Origin: Apiospora phragmitis
Lineage: Eukaryota > Ascomycota > Sordariomycetes > Amphisphaeriales > Apiosporaceae
Assembly (NCBI GenBank): GCA_038363925.1
Contig: JAQQWL010000006.1
Location: 2,646,501 to 2,710,500, forward strand
DNA: 64,000 nucleotides
Direction: 5' to 3'
Each line of letters opens with the position of its first letter. Positions within the stretch are counted from its first letter, which is position 1. The position numbers and the translations under genes were made by a program. The notes under the pieces are model-generated. The model saw only the letters and a program-made list of their open reading frames with translations. It did not search any database and was not told the DNA's origin. Below are positions 1 to 12,174 of the stretch, piece by piece.

Positions 1-332
1 ATATCAGACGAAAGAAAATTTCTCGCTCCCTCCCATGCACCATTTCCTTTCCAAAGAGAAATACCGCTCGCATCGGCACCATGCATCTATATATAACCAG
101 CCAAGTTATAATGCAAGGGAGGGTATTCGTTTTTGCTTGTGCACACCGCATAAAAGGACATATAAGATCGAAATCGAACAGAAAGTATTTCAACAGACCC
201 CCCCCCCCCCAAGAACTCCAGAAATGAAAGATGATGGTAAGCAATCGGCGGGGGGAAGTACATGGTGTCAAATGATGCGTGTCCAGAGTTCGAAAGGAAA
301 GAGTCGAGGTAGCAGCGGCGGCGGCGAGGTGC
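1..332. other. Left edge, downstream of the zinc-finger gene
   Basis: No gene is supported here. The stretch is the presumed 3' flank of the minus-strand regulator that ends at 333. It holds a run of 13 C residues at 198-210 and otherwise nothing recognisable. Confidence 0.6.
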
Positions 333-3300
333 TCAGGCCCGAGAGGCAGCGTCTTCGAGTCTACTCAGAACAGTGTAGCTGTCGACAAGCAATTTGCTTC
401 TCTCGCCGATTGCCGCCTCCGCCTGCAACCTGCGCCGAACCATGGCCACAACGGCGAGCGCCGCGCGTCGTTGACCGCGCAAGGCGAGCACATCTTCTGC
501 TTGGGGGAGATCTGCGATTGTGCGTAACCATGTCAACGCTGCCAGTTCGCTCTTTCGAATCTCCTTCGAGACATTGATGGCTTTCTCGGACGCTGGGGTA
601 CTCGGATTGTTTGCCGTCGCGGGGGCTGTCATGGCCGTTTTGTTCGTAGCACGGCTATAAGGCCCGCCAAAGGCCCAGCAGATGAGGGCGTTGACATAGA
701 GTGCCCATTGGTCCGAGATGTCGTTTTTGTTCCATTCCAAGTAAGAACGCCTTGTCGAGTGGGAGGGTTTGGCGGAAGAATGCTTGGATGTGTATGATGC
801 GGTCTTGGTGTCGTCGTGATTGTAATTATCATTGTCGTCATAGTCATTACCATTATCCAGAAAGGCAACAAGTGCCTTTGCAGCGAACTTGGTTGCGACA
901 GCGGACTGTACGCTGCCACTCCAGGCCTTGAGCATATTCTGATGTTGTAAATATTCTCGAGGGCCGGTAATCTTCCGAGCAAACAACCAGGATTCGCCGG
1001 AAACGGCGAGTAGGTCGTGTAGGGGGGTATAGTGAAGGGATAGGTAAGTGTTGGCAACAGGGGATCCGCCGAAGAGATTAGAGATGCGTCCAGTTATCGA
1101 AAGGTCGATCGTTGTTGAAAGATCAGGGCTTGTAGAGTTGTTGGGTCTAGGGAGGCGCAGGGCCTCCGAGGCGAGGTAGACGGCGTTGTCCAATGGTGGA
1201 GCGGAAGCTAGTGTCTCGATGCTCACGGTGTGGTCCGAGAGGACAGAGGATTCGTTATTCGGCCAGCCAGCAGTACGGAAGGCCTCCCAATCCTCGGCAG
1301 ATCGGGCGGCCCAGAGGTCTTTGCTGGCGGCAGTCAAGGGTATCGGAGGACAGGGCGTGTTGAAACGATGCACAAGAGGCAGCTGATGGTACATGGCGGT
1401 ATGGACGTCGAGAACAAAACATGCGGCAAGCATCCGGCGGCGAGCTTCCGCTTCGACCCATTCACCCCAGCGACCCTCGAGTGTGGGTGCGGGAGTAGGC
1501 GAGGCAAACGTGGAGTCTGGGACTTGAGGACTGGCGACCTGCAAGGGAGACGTTGAGTATGGGTGCCATTGCGAGACGGGAGAAATAAGAAAAAGACTGA
1601 AAAGATGATCCTGAAAAAGAGAGTATGTAACGGAACCAAAGACAGATATAGGAGAAGTCAGGGAACTCACTCTAGAGTACAAATTCTGGAAGCGCTCCGA
1701 AGGTCGAACCGCTCCTTTCCTACCTCTGAACCGAGCAAAGAATTCGCATAGGAGGATCGCTTGCATGATTTGAACGTTCCAATGGGGCGCCTGGGAGAGC
1801 TGTTTAGGATTCGGCGCCGACGCGTTGGCACGGTATTGTGGGACAGTACTTACACGTTTGACTTCTTCATATGCGATATCATGCAATACATAGCCGTGGG
1901 CGCGATCCTCCCTGCCGTCAAGAAACTGCGTGGCCATAGCAGCCATGGCACATCGCAGCACATCATTCGGCGCTGCTTCAAAGCTCTGCCGGTGCACTAA
2001 GGGGAAAAGAACGTCGAAGCGCTTCCAGTATATGTCGAGGAACGCGGGGATGGCGGCGTTCAGGCTCGGACGGGGCAAGGTGGAGGCCGTCAGGAAGGCC
2101 GGGTCATAGATAGTCCCCGAGAGTGCCAAGTCCTTGTGGCGACTTACCATTGCCTGCGCGTCTGGTATTGCTGGAGCAAAGGTGACTAAAGATTCAGCCG
2201 AATGTACGGGTGACGACACGTTCGGTGGGGTCGGACTACGAACTGAAGTGAAAGCCTGGTGGTGGGGCGCATGGTCGTAGAGGCTCTCTTCGGAGAATGA
2301 GAGACTCGGGTCGATCACTTGGGTATAGGTATGGTTGTGGGGTGAAGGGAGCCAAGAGCCAAATGGAGGCGCGACAGACATGTCGAACGTATCCCCGGGA
2401 GAGACTGGCGTGTAGCCGAAACTACTTCCCATGGGCAAGTCCGAGTTTGGCGAATAGCTTCGATGATAGTGGCTATTGCCATCAGATGGGGTGGATATCC
2501 CGCTGCCAGACCAAGGGGAGGAGTCGAAGTTTTGTAGGCCTGGTGGTACATCAAAGCCTGGGTGCTGTGATGTTGATGGAAGTCCCTCCGTGACTATGTA
2601 GATAGGCGTGCGTGGGGCAGCAAATTCGGTAAAGGGGGAGCCGGAAGACATATGGCCGCCAGAATTACCGAGAACATAGGACTGTTGATCGCCTTGTCCT
2701 TGCGATCCACCGGAAGTTGGTGGATAACTTCCGCGATCACCACTAGAGCTGGGCTGATTGTGCGTATACGACGTCGTATAATCGCTGGGCGGCATACTGG
2801 AACTGGCGTGGCTCGTGGAGAAGCCACCGTCTGTTGAGTTGACAGATGGTGGTCGACTGTCCCCTCTTCCTCTGCCTCCTGTACTTGTCGAGGCTCTGTC
2901 GCCTTCTTGCTCACTGGACATGCTGTTAGTTGATACCGTCTCGGGCAACGTATGAGTTTTCTCAACATACTGTCTGGTCTGGTGGCGGGCAAGTAAATCA
3001 GCTCGGTGGAAAGCTCGGTCACAACCAGGATACTGGCACGGGTGCCCAGGCGTCTGGTGGCTCAATTGATGGCGTCTACCAGATAGTATTTAGTAAAAAC
3101 ACCGTTGTCACAAGTAGGGGTCAAATATAACCCACCTGAGATGTTCGGCTCGCGTGAATGTCTGGTATCGTCAGTTTGGACCGTCCAGCCTAGGAGACGA
3201 GCAGCGGTACTCACCTTCGGAGGTTTGCAAACCTCGCAGACATGAACTGGCACTCCCTTCTTTGCCCTGCTTACACGGCCAGTGATCGGTGTCAACTTGA

Positions 3301-3700
3301 CCGGTGGCTCTGGTTGGGTCGCCATGGGTCGATTAGGTTGACTCGATCCCCCAGCTGCGCCAGAACCCGGGCCATTGTATCCACGCATTTGGTTCATCTC
3401 CTCCACGCCGGAGCTTCTGACTGCGGTAAACGGGATAGGCCGTGAGGCCAAAGCTGGTGACGATGATGGTGAAGACGCCGCAGTGGCAGACTGAAGATAA
3501 TGGCTTGAAGTTGATTGGTTCCTAGTCGAGCCTGGAGGTTGGCGTTGGTCCTGCTCATTAGGGTTTATATAGGCTGATGCTGATGATATAACTTGATTCC
3601 AACTTGCCCCAGAGGACTGGGAGTCCTGTGGTTTAATATGTGGGATCGGTTCATCATCATTTACTATAAACTTAAGGCTGGCTCTCTCCCGTCTAGTCAT
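333..3700 (-). CDS. C2H2 zinc-finger transcription factor with Fungal_trans domain
   Basis: Predicted nuclear DNA-binding regulator of about 1000 aa. Exons on the minus strand are 3700-3215, 3161-3136, 3075-2971, 2913-1854, 1790-1671 and 1538-333, summing to 3003 nt. A disordered N-terminus leads into two C2H2 fingers. The first is assembled across two introns around a 26-nt micro-exon (CEVC...TFTRAEHLRRHQLSH). The second (CQYPGC...FHRADLLARHQTRH) gains its last histidine only if the 57-nt intron 2914-2970 is removed; that intron is in frame and could be missed. A long Ser/Pro/Gly-rich region follows, then a fungal-specific transcription factor domain (IPAFLDIYWKRFDVLFPLVH, ILLCEFFARFRGRK, EAEARRRMLAACFVLD). 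An Asp/Asn-rich insert sits near the C-terminus. The architecture resembles fungal C2H2/Fungal_trans regulators of metabolism. The target genes cannot be told from sequence, and neither neighbour suggests them. Confidence 0.9.
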
Positions 3701-5590
3701 GGTTGTTGATTTCTCGTTGGTATGAGAAAGCTGACACAGCCCTCTACCCCTTCGATAATTTAAGAAGGGTAGATGAAAATAACCGTTGTCAAGAAGGGTA
3801 AGACTGAGGTTACAAGGGTACCGATTGGTACAGGAGACTTCGAGTATATCTCAGCCTTCTGGTCGGATGGTAACAAAGGTATGTTGCAAGTATGGGGTGC
3901 GAACGAGTCTGCGTTGAGTCGCGATGTACCTAAATGGGACGGTCTTAGGAGGGCTAAGCCGCCGAAATTACTATATTGAGACGCGTTAAAGGGCCAAGTA
4001 GGCGCGGGTAACGGGGACAGAAAGTTGAGTGAGATACAAAGAGGTAGAAGCAAGAAAAGTGTCATCCTCGACTAGATGTTATCACCCACATGTCCATGAA
4101 GGATGCCCTGAATAGTAGTACCCCTGCCAGCTGATGGTATGGGTGCGAAGGTACTCACGCATACTGCAAGTAATCCTTCCAAACCAGGTACATTGTGGCT
4201 CATGTCGTAGATGCTATTTACGGGGTACAAGTACATGGTGGTCTTGTCGTCCCTTTTGGGCAACCTGTACCAGAAACTTGTACCTACACAAACCTTACCG
4301 ACTTCTTGGTTTGCTGTGTAGTTGGAGTTCATCATCTGTCTTTGCACGAGGGACTTCTCCACAGCATAGGCAGGGGGCAGCCCACTCGAGGTTGGACAGA
4401 ACGAAACGTTCAACCCGGTGGACTGGGTTTGGTACCATATTTAGAAGAAGACCTACTGTATAGCAGAGGCACTAGCCCAAGTAGGTAAATAACTCAGAAG
4501 ATTGGCACGCGCTGGCAGCAGGACGAGAGACCGAGTTCATGTATGTAATCACATAGGAGAAACGGGTGAGAAAGAGGGAAAACCCTAGTTCGCGGTCCCG
4601 AACGTACCCAAATGCCTTGCGACCTGGCTGCCTTGAGCCCCGTGGTCTGATCGACGACAGAGTACCCGTATGCGAAATAGAAAATCGGCCACTGCTGCAG
4701 GTCGTCTTACAGACAGCAGAAGGCGCAGCTAGCGCCTGGGCAGTCCCCCTTGTCAGTCGGGGTCGCTGGACCAGCCAGAGAACGGGGTTGCTTATTGCCG
4801 GTTTGCACAGCCAGCACGAAGACAGATCGGTTGCAGGGCAACAGCCACCTGGATAGGTTGGCGATCCTTTCGTCTTTCGGCTGCTATGAGCTGCATATGC
4901 CTGGAGAGATCTCCCGCAGCACGATCCGAGGCGAGGGTAAAAGAAAGGAAAGGAGCCGGTAGCGACCGCCATGCTTGTCGCGATGCGTGTATGGACTATT
5001 TTGCATTAATTGTTAAGAGATGGCGGGCGCAAATACGGCACAAAACACACATGTTAAGATACTGTGGGCAATCAAAGAGAATAGAAGGTAGGGTGTGTGC
5101 TTGGCCGAAGAGTCGGGTGAGATTACAGGCAGCGATTCCGGGCAAATCAGGCCGTCGAGTGATTCTCGAGGACACAAGACTGTGCCGTTTTGAGAAAGTC
5201 TGCGTTGTCTTGAAAGAGCGGAGCCCGTCAGCATGGAGATTGCATCGCATGGCCAGGCCCAACTCTCATTGGGGATGAGGGCGCGCAAGGGAAATTGAGC
5301 TGGTTCGACCCGTCCAAGAACCCCGCCGCAGTGCCGACCTTGTAGGGCAGACAAGCGAGTGTATTGCGGGCAGGCGGCTAGGGGCCAAGGGACGCTTCTT
5401 CCCGTCACTGCGTGCGTCTGTCGCTTCGAGGCCGTGACTCTCCTGTCGACTGTGCTGTCGCAGAAGGAGAGACGTGATTCGATCCAACCGCCAAGTACGG
5501 CCCGCAGTACTGGTATACGGGCGGTGACCTTGAAGATGGCCAGGGGTTGTTTTCTCTGGAAACGGCAAAACGGGAGGGTGTTGGAGAACG

Positions 5591-5638
5591 GTTGGGTGGG
5601 TGTGTGTGTGTCCCGGTGTGGTGGGTGTGGGTGGGTGG
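5591..5638 (+). repeat. G-rich GT/GGGTGGG tract
   Basis: The stretch is almost only G and T on the plus strand. It contains several GGG runs separated by one to three bases, so it fits a G-quadruplex pattern. No gene is assigned to it. Confidence 0.6.
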
Positions 5639-6487
5639 CTCTGGGCGTGGAGGGGCTTAGACACGACTCGCCCAATGTCATTGGGCACACAACTGCGACC
5701 AACCAGCTATTTTTATATACTTCTCATCCAATTGGGAAGGCAGTAAGAAAGTGAGATTTATTGTGGTACACACAAGCTGTGGAAGCATGGGAGGCACTGC
5801 AAACGCCCTCTCCCTGCCGCCATTGACCGAACGTTGATGATTTGAACATGTCTGAAGCATGATACACATCGAAGACTTGTTGATATCGATATCGACAGCC
5901 GACGTAGGGAAGGAAATAAAGTTGTCCTAGAAAGTCCAAGTTTCCCGCAAGGAAAACGGCCAGGATCTAAAGGAAGGAGCCGATCGCGGCAGTTAGGCGC
6001 TATTAGCCGCGGCTCCGAGTCTCCTGTCCTTTGGGGGCGACAGACTGAGACAACGAACATAAGGTATGGGCATAAAAATTGATCCGATTCGGCCGTTTCA
6101 GCGTTGGAGTATTGGAGATTACAAACCTACCTGCGTACGGTAGGTACATAATATCGATATAAAAGGTACTTATTTACTTGATCGGGTACTACCTGCCTCC
6201 TACCTACATACTTTCTGATGCAGCTTGTTGATAGCCTTGCATTGGGGGCTAAACTGGGAAGGGGACCGGATGTGGAAGAGGAGGGTGGAAACGGCGAATA
6301 CTCTTGAAGGTATCCGACGGTCGTTGTCGTACAACTGAAAGCATGTCATCGATGGCAGCAACTAAGGCCACGACTTGATGTAAGTAAGGCATGTATATCT
6401 GCGTGCAACCACCTAGCTCGCTGCGTAGAACAAATGGAAGGATGCCGAGTGCCGTCGAACAAGCGAGGCGCGCTTACCTCTGACCGG

Positions 6488-6525
6488 CCCCCTTCCCCTT
6501 TCCCCCTTCCCTTTCCCCTCTCCCC
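6488..6525. repeat. C-rich tract, seven-run G-quadruplex pattern on the minus strand
   Basis: Seven runs of three to five C are separated by two or three bases. The minus strand therefore has seven G-runs with loops of three bases or less, a strong G4 pattern. It lies about 2.8 kb upstream of the ATG of the minus-strand zinc-finger gene. Confidence 0.75.
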
Positions 6526-9500
6526 TCTTTCAGGAATTACTATTGCTGGTTGTTCACGAATTGGATCAATCCTTTCTCGCTCCCCTAACATCCAAAACCC
6601 ACGGCCGCCGGCAAGTGTCGGATCCGTTCTATATCTTGAGAGCAGGTCCATGGAGAAAAGCCAAGCACGGTCCGAATGAAACATCCAGTATCTATCTTGA
6701 TAATTGAACCACAATCTATAATTAATAATGGCTTGTTTCCCCTCGTTGCTTGCGTCGCATTTTGATTTTGTTTAGCCCCGAATTGGGCGGCAGACAGGCG
6801 CACTTGCATACAGCACAGCACTATCGTTTTCCTGCATTGGGGAAGCCTTGATCTCAGTTGCCCCGCCACAACCTCAGCGCTTAGGTTTTTATTAATAGTC
6901 TCGACATCAACACTCAATCAATATTCTTTTCTACGGTACGTTACATACTGCCTGCTAATGATGCATACATTCATTCACTCAACCATCACTCACCCAAAAC
7001 CACGCTTTTCTAGTTGAGGCTTGGAAATAAACTTCTCGCAGCGTCCTGCAGTCATGAAGTGTGTCTTACTCTTGCTCTATGCTGACAGGTGTTTGTTTCC
7101 ATGTGGGATGATACCGCTCCTCGGGAGTCTATTCTGAAGGTGCTTGCAAACATGAGCCTTGGGTACGTAACAAGCGCGGCAGCCCGTATTCGAAGGTGCG
7201 TGTGAGACCAGATTAGGCGCCCGTTGTCTCACACACCAAGGCCAAGTCAAGTACCTGTGCAAGTAACCAAGGATTAGGTACATTTGATGGTTGGACGACT
7301 GCTAAGCCGCAACCTTCTTCTTTCAGTTTCCCTACTCCATTCTTTTTTGTCTATCCCTCACGGTGCTACTCCGTACTGTATGTACCATCACATCATCCAC
7401 CCACCCCGTTGATCCATGAAGCCATGTGGCCTTCCAAGCGGCAAGGCGGCTCTGACCATCCCGTCTTGTCTACTCCAATTTGTTCCTCGGGCGCCGCCGG
7501 CTAGCGCCATAATATGTCCTCGAGATGTGGATGTCTCCAGCTGTCTCTACAGCTCTATTGTCCTATCGCAGTCTTCGCCCCATCAAGATATCAGTTACTA
7601 CCCGTCTCATGTTGGGGGTTTCCGCCCCAAAGTCTCCATCGAGAGTTTGATCTGTTCCTACTACTGTGGAACAGGCTTCCCGTCCTGTTCCCCAGTGCGG
7701 CAGCATTCCTCGCGTAAGACGGGCTGTGGGGACTGGCGATGAACTGTTGGCTCTTGTGCTGACTGAATGCCTGCCTTATGTGCCTGCATCTTCGAGTGCC
7801 ACATGCCGGCCTTGTCCTGGCTTAGCCTCCTTCAGGCGTGAAAAGCACTTTGCTTCAGCATATCGTGGCTTCCATTCGGTCCGATAGCCATGTGTGTGAA
7901 ATGACCCCATTATAGAATATGTGCTGCCATCGGGACTCGAAGCTGGCTATGCTGCTGGTGCTGAAGAGGCCGGCTCTACATGCATCTCTGAGCTCCTCGG
8001 GTGTTTGCTCTTCTTGCTGCAATGATCGAACTATTTGCGGCACTGCAAGCGAGGACCTTGGTTATAAGAAGCCATCGTGGCGGAGCTCTACTGATGGGGT
8101 CCTCCACGGACAGCAATGATGCTCTGCGTCTTTCTCCGAGCATTGCATGTAAGTAATGACGGCATCAAGACCCCAGCCTGCCGGCCAAGAACTCCCGTCC
8201 CGGGTCAAGGGGCAGGCAGTGTTTTCTGGTATGTGGCATCAGCTTTTCGTGGGCTAGACCAAGACACTTTGAAGTGGCAGGGGTATATATCTTCACTTGC
8301 CGTATCCGCGCTCCATCAAGACCTTGGCCGAGATGACGAGGCCGAAAGTGTCATCATCCTCCACCGGTAGCAAGGTTATGACAGCCCTTGCGACGGGAAG
8401 ACCCTATCTGCCACGTGGATAGGATATGCCACGAGCCGCTAGCAGACTCAGGCAAGTGACTGGGCTCTGATACGCCCGCCAACTGACCAATGTGTTCATG
8501 ATAGCATGGATGCAGAAGCAGTGGCATGCTACACCTTCTCCACAGCTAGCGCGGCTGGGTGGTCAGCCGAAGGGGCGTGGCACCGAATCTTATTACTCAA
8601 TTGGGTGAGATCGTTAAGCCTGAAACCCCGTTTCTGCAGGCGCGGTAGGTGGTGGGCTCCGACCAACGAGACTGCTGTGGCCTGCTTGTTTGACGTACCT
8701 ATCGAACCAGAATCTGCCGTCCTGGTCATATCTTCAGGGGTGGGCCACGTTCGGAGCACAATATACCAATCACGATATGCTTCATTTCCGATACTATACG
8801 CCTGGATGATGATCAAAGCCATGATCAGTGCTCTGTTGCACCGTACCGACATTGCCGAGCTGCCATGTCACCCGAGGTGCCCGTTATCCTGATCTGGAAG
8901 GCTCCTGAAAAGCTCTCAACGGTCGCGTACATGTACAGATAGTTAAAAAGTGGTGGTCTATCCCACATGCAGCCCAGTTTCGGGGCTCTCAAGTAGGGCC
9001 AGAATGCTTGTGTGACCCTGAAGGATGCCTTTGCATGATCCTGTGAAGCAACAAGGTTCGGGCTTCATGCCTCAGGCAATATCATTGGACAACACCTAGA
9101 CAAGCGGAAGATTAACGTCTTATCTTCTTCATGGGGTAGTCTCACGTTGCATGTAGCAACTAGATTGCCGCCACAGACGCCGATTGCGATATTCGCATTT
9201 CACCCTCCTTCACGCGACAAAGCTTGCGCTTCGCTTTCGCCCGGGACCAGTTTGTACCACCAGCTCCTACTGATTGAAAGCCATGTAGTGTTTCCCCGGA
9301 CCTTCCTGTCAAGGAAGTTGTGGCCGGCCACTGATATTTGCGTGGTAAAGGGACGCGCTTAGCCTGACCTGAGAGGAATCCGATAGCAATGCAACCTGCA
9401 CATCTGCACCGGACTACATACAGGGAGTATGATGATATTCGGCGAGCATATCTTCAAGGCCGGGATGAACCGTAGCACGAGCATAGTGCCATGGTACGTT

Positions 9501-12174
9501 GTAGAATCAACTGCTGTAAGCTGTGGCCGTATAGAAGACAGGAAACGAGTATATGCACCCTGCAAGAGTCATCATACTGCTCAGGGACAGGGCGAGTACC
9601 TCCCAGAACGTTTCGGGCGACCAGTTTAGTATGACGTCTTTTATATTGAAGATAATCCGTAATATAGCATACTGACTTATTCATATCTCCAAGTTCTATA
9701 TACCGGCGCCACTGGGATGGGATCACAGCGTAGGGAGGTGTCTTTACAGGGAGTTGGATGACTGGAACTCTCCGTTACCTGACAGTCTTCGATGGCCTTC
9801 CCTTCTCGGGGTCTTGTATGGAAGTAAGCCTGGCTCCGAATCCCTGGATGGAGCAGCAAAGCTTGCTTGCACACGAAACGCACATGTCAAGCGTGATGCT
9901 AGTTGGTCATTGGGCCCCAACCCAGCAAATAGTAGCATCCCTTACACCTCCCTTTCCACTCGCCATGCAGTAGAATGAAGTTCCCTATAATCCCTGTCTT
10001 CTAGGGCTCCGCAAAGAAACCCCTATATGCTCTCACATGGTACTTGTCACCTGGTGTCCGAGCAACTTGGTGAAACGAATCTCCGAACTGCTCTAATCGA
10101 CGCACGCGGATCCTCATGGACCCTCATGCATTTTGCTAGTACTGAACGGAAAAGGCATAGTTCAAGTAGTACTTGTTTTCCTTTTCTAGAGAGCTAACCC
10201 ATCGAATGACCCGCCCTAGGTCCGAGAAAGACGTTGAGTATCATAGAAGAATGTGCCGCGGCAGAACTCCCAAGCAAAAGGAACCGTCCCCAGGAAATCC
10301 TTCCGGATGCTGCCTCAACTCTTACCCGCCTGGACAGCTTATTCAACTCGCCTTTGGCCCGATGTGTGTGTCTGTTTTATACTACTTCCGACGGAGGTAC
10401 TAACCCGTTTAGAATACCACGACGCTTGTGGCCCCATGATGTTTTTGTGCGCTGCTGTTACTAGCTGTGGCATGAGTTTGCCAGCGGTGGACGTAGTAGT
10501 ATTTCTGCTGTTCGTATGTTTCGGATGGGACCTTCGATCTATTCCATACCTGATAAGTATGGCCTGTAGATACTTTACCTAGAATATGAAACCCTATCCG
10601 TCAGGTACCAATGATTTAGGGAGAAGAGAAGGACATAGACGGTATCTTACTCCTGTATTGACACCAACCCAGAGTCATTCCCATCAATGCTTCGACATGA
10701 TAACATCTCAAGGCTCCGGAAACCCAAGTACGACTTGCAGCCACACTTATCGGCGGCTAACGAGAGGAAATAAGTATTTCAAACACGTTGGTCAACCCAA
10801 TGAGAGAATGAATCTTCCCAACGCGGTCAGATTTGCCGCGAACCCCTTGCAGCCAGCCCCCCACCCCGTCTTTCTCAAGATTGATAAGTGAGACTGAGGC
10901 CTATGACATCCTGCCGATATCCGCAGCCGGATGACCGTTCTAGGAACGCACGTGGGCTTATGTGAAGCATGTCCCCTAACCCTACTCCCCCATCTCTTAC
11001 CCCTGAGTCACGGCAGACTGTAAGCAGGTAGGTACATAGATCGCTCACTATCTCGTCGGCCCGAGGCCGGACTCTGAGAAAAGAGGCAAGAGAAGGCACC
11101 CGGCCACTTTTAGTTCAGCCCTCTCCTCTCGTCTATGCTCAAAGGTCCAGGGAGGTAGTTGCTCCTAGCATACCTCTTTTCATGACTGCGCGCCAACCAA
11201 GATAGGGACCCCCCCTGATATTCAGCTTGTCATCTCGACATGTCTCCCCGGACATTGAGGTGCGTCTGAAAACGAGGGGCCAACCGTCGAATGTGTGTGG
11301 TCGGACTTCGCTCTCGGTATCAACTCCAATAAATACATAAGCGAACATTTTCCACTTTGTCATGGCGGACGGTTTTAGATATCAGTCCAGTTTACATCAA
11401 TGACAGTCCACCCTTCTACCATTAGCCCTCATAAGATTACTGGAGATTTTTCCCTATCGAACATTGATCGGTTTCAAAACATTCTGGATGGCGAAGTACA
11501 GTGGCAACTCCTTGTAATTAAAGAGAAGAACGTCTCCTCGAAATCAGTACATCAGTAACTGTTTGGGCAAAGGGCCAGAGTGGCGAGGAGTCTGCCTGCC
11601 CCGACTCTGCAATACCTCCCTGCACTCCTATTCAGTGTGCTGTGCCCATCAAAACGCTGCAAAGATTGCTACATGATGGGAGCCATAACTGCTGCTGGAT
11701 GGGACAGCCAAGAGGTAGAAAAGTCAGAAAGAAAGCGATCTCGTTTCTTTACGAGCCTTTTCTCGACAACACGGAACCAGCACGCAGCTACTTAGGAGAT
11801 AAGAGAGGTTGATTGCGGCACTCTGAGGAGCGCAAGCACGTTGTCTATCACGTATCTACGCATAGAACAGATTGGCACTTTCGAATAATTCGGTAACGTT
11901 CGAAGAATATACTGAAAAAAGCACCCGCCTTTGGGGTATGCACCATAATGCAAACGCTCGCATACCTAATAATGAATTAAACACTTGCATAAACGGCAAG
12001 TGTCATAGTTATATTTTGTAGCCGTTATTACATTGGTTATTCCTTAAGGGACACCAACCAGCACTGTGATGTAATCGCAATAAACGCGAAAACCACTGTG
12101 ACCACAAACCCGAACACATGAATCATCGATGCAACGCCTAGTACAAACCCACCAGTCCTGGCATAATTCATCCA

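Larger units (their letters stand above)
3701..12174. other. Large gene-poor interval
   Basis: About 8.4 kb lie between the ATG of the zinc-finger gene and the stop of the cytidylyltransferase gene. Open frames here are short, overlap on both strands and show no recognisable domain, so I call none. The first 1-3 kb may be promoter and 5' leader of the regulator, whose ATG is at 3700. The interval contains a G-rich tract at about 5591-5638 and a C-rich tract at 6488-6525. It also has many TACCTA-like words around 6120-6210 and a TACTCCGTA word at 7367-7375. No transposase, reverse transcriptase, tRNA or rRNA was seen. Confidence 0.5.

Noticed and set aside
5013..5702. 229-codon minus-strand open frame
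   Set aside because: The composition is low-complexity His/Pro/Thr from a GT-rich DNA tract, overlapping frames are open as well, and no domain is recognised.
10970..10992. Telomere-like CCCTAACCCTA
   Set aside because: Fewer than two complete repeat units; too short for an interstitial telomere tract.
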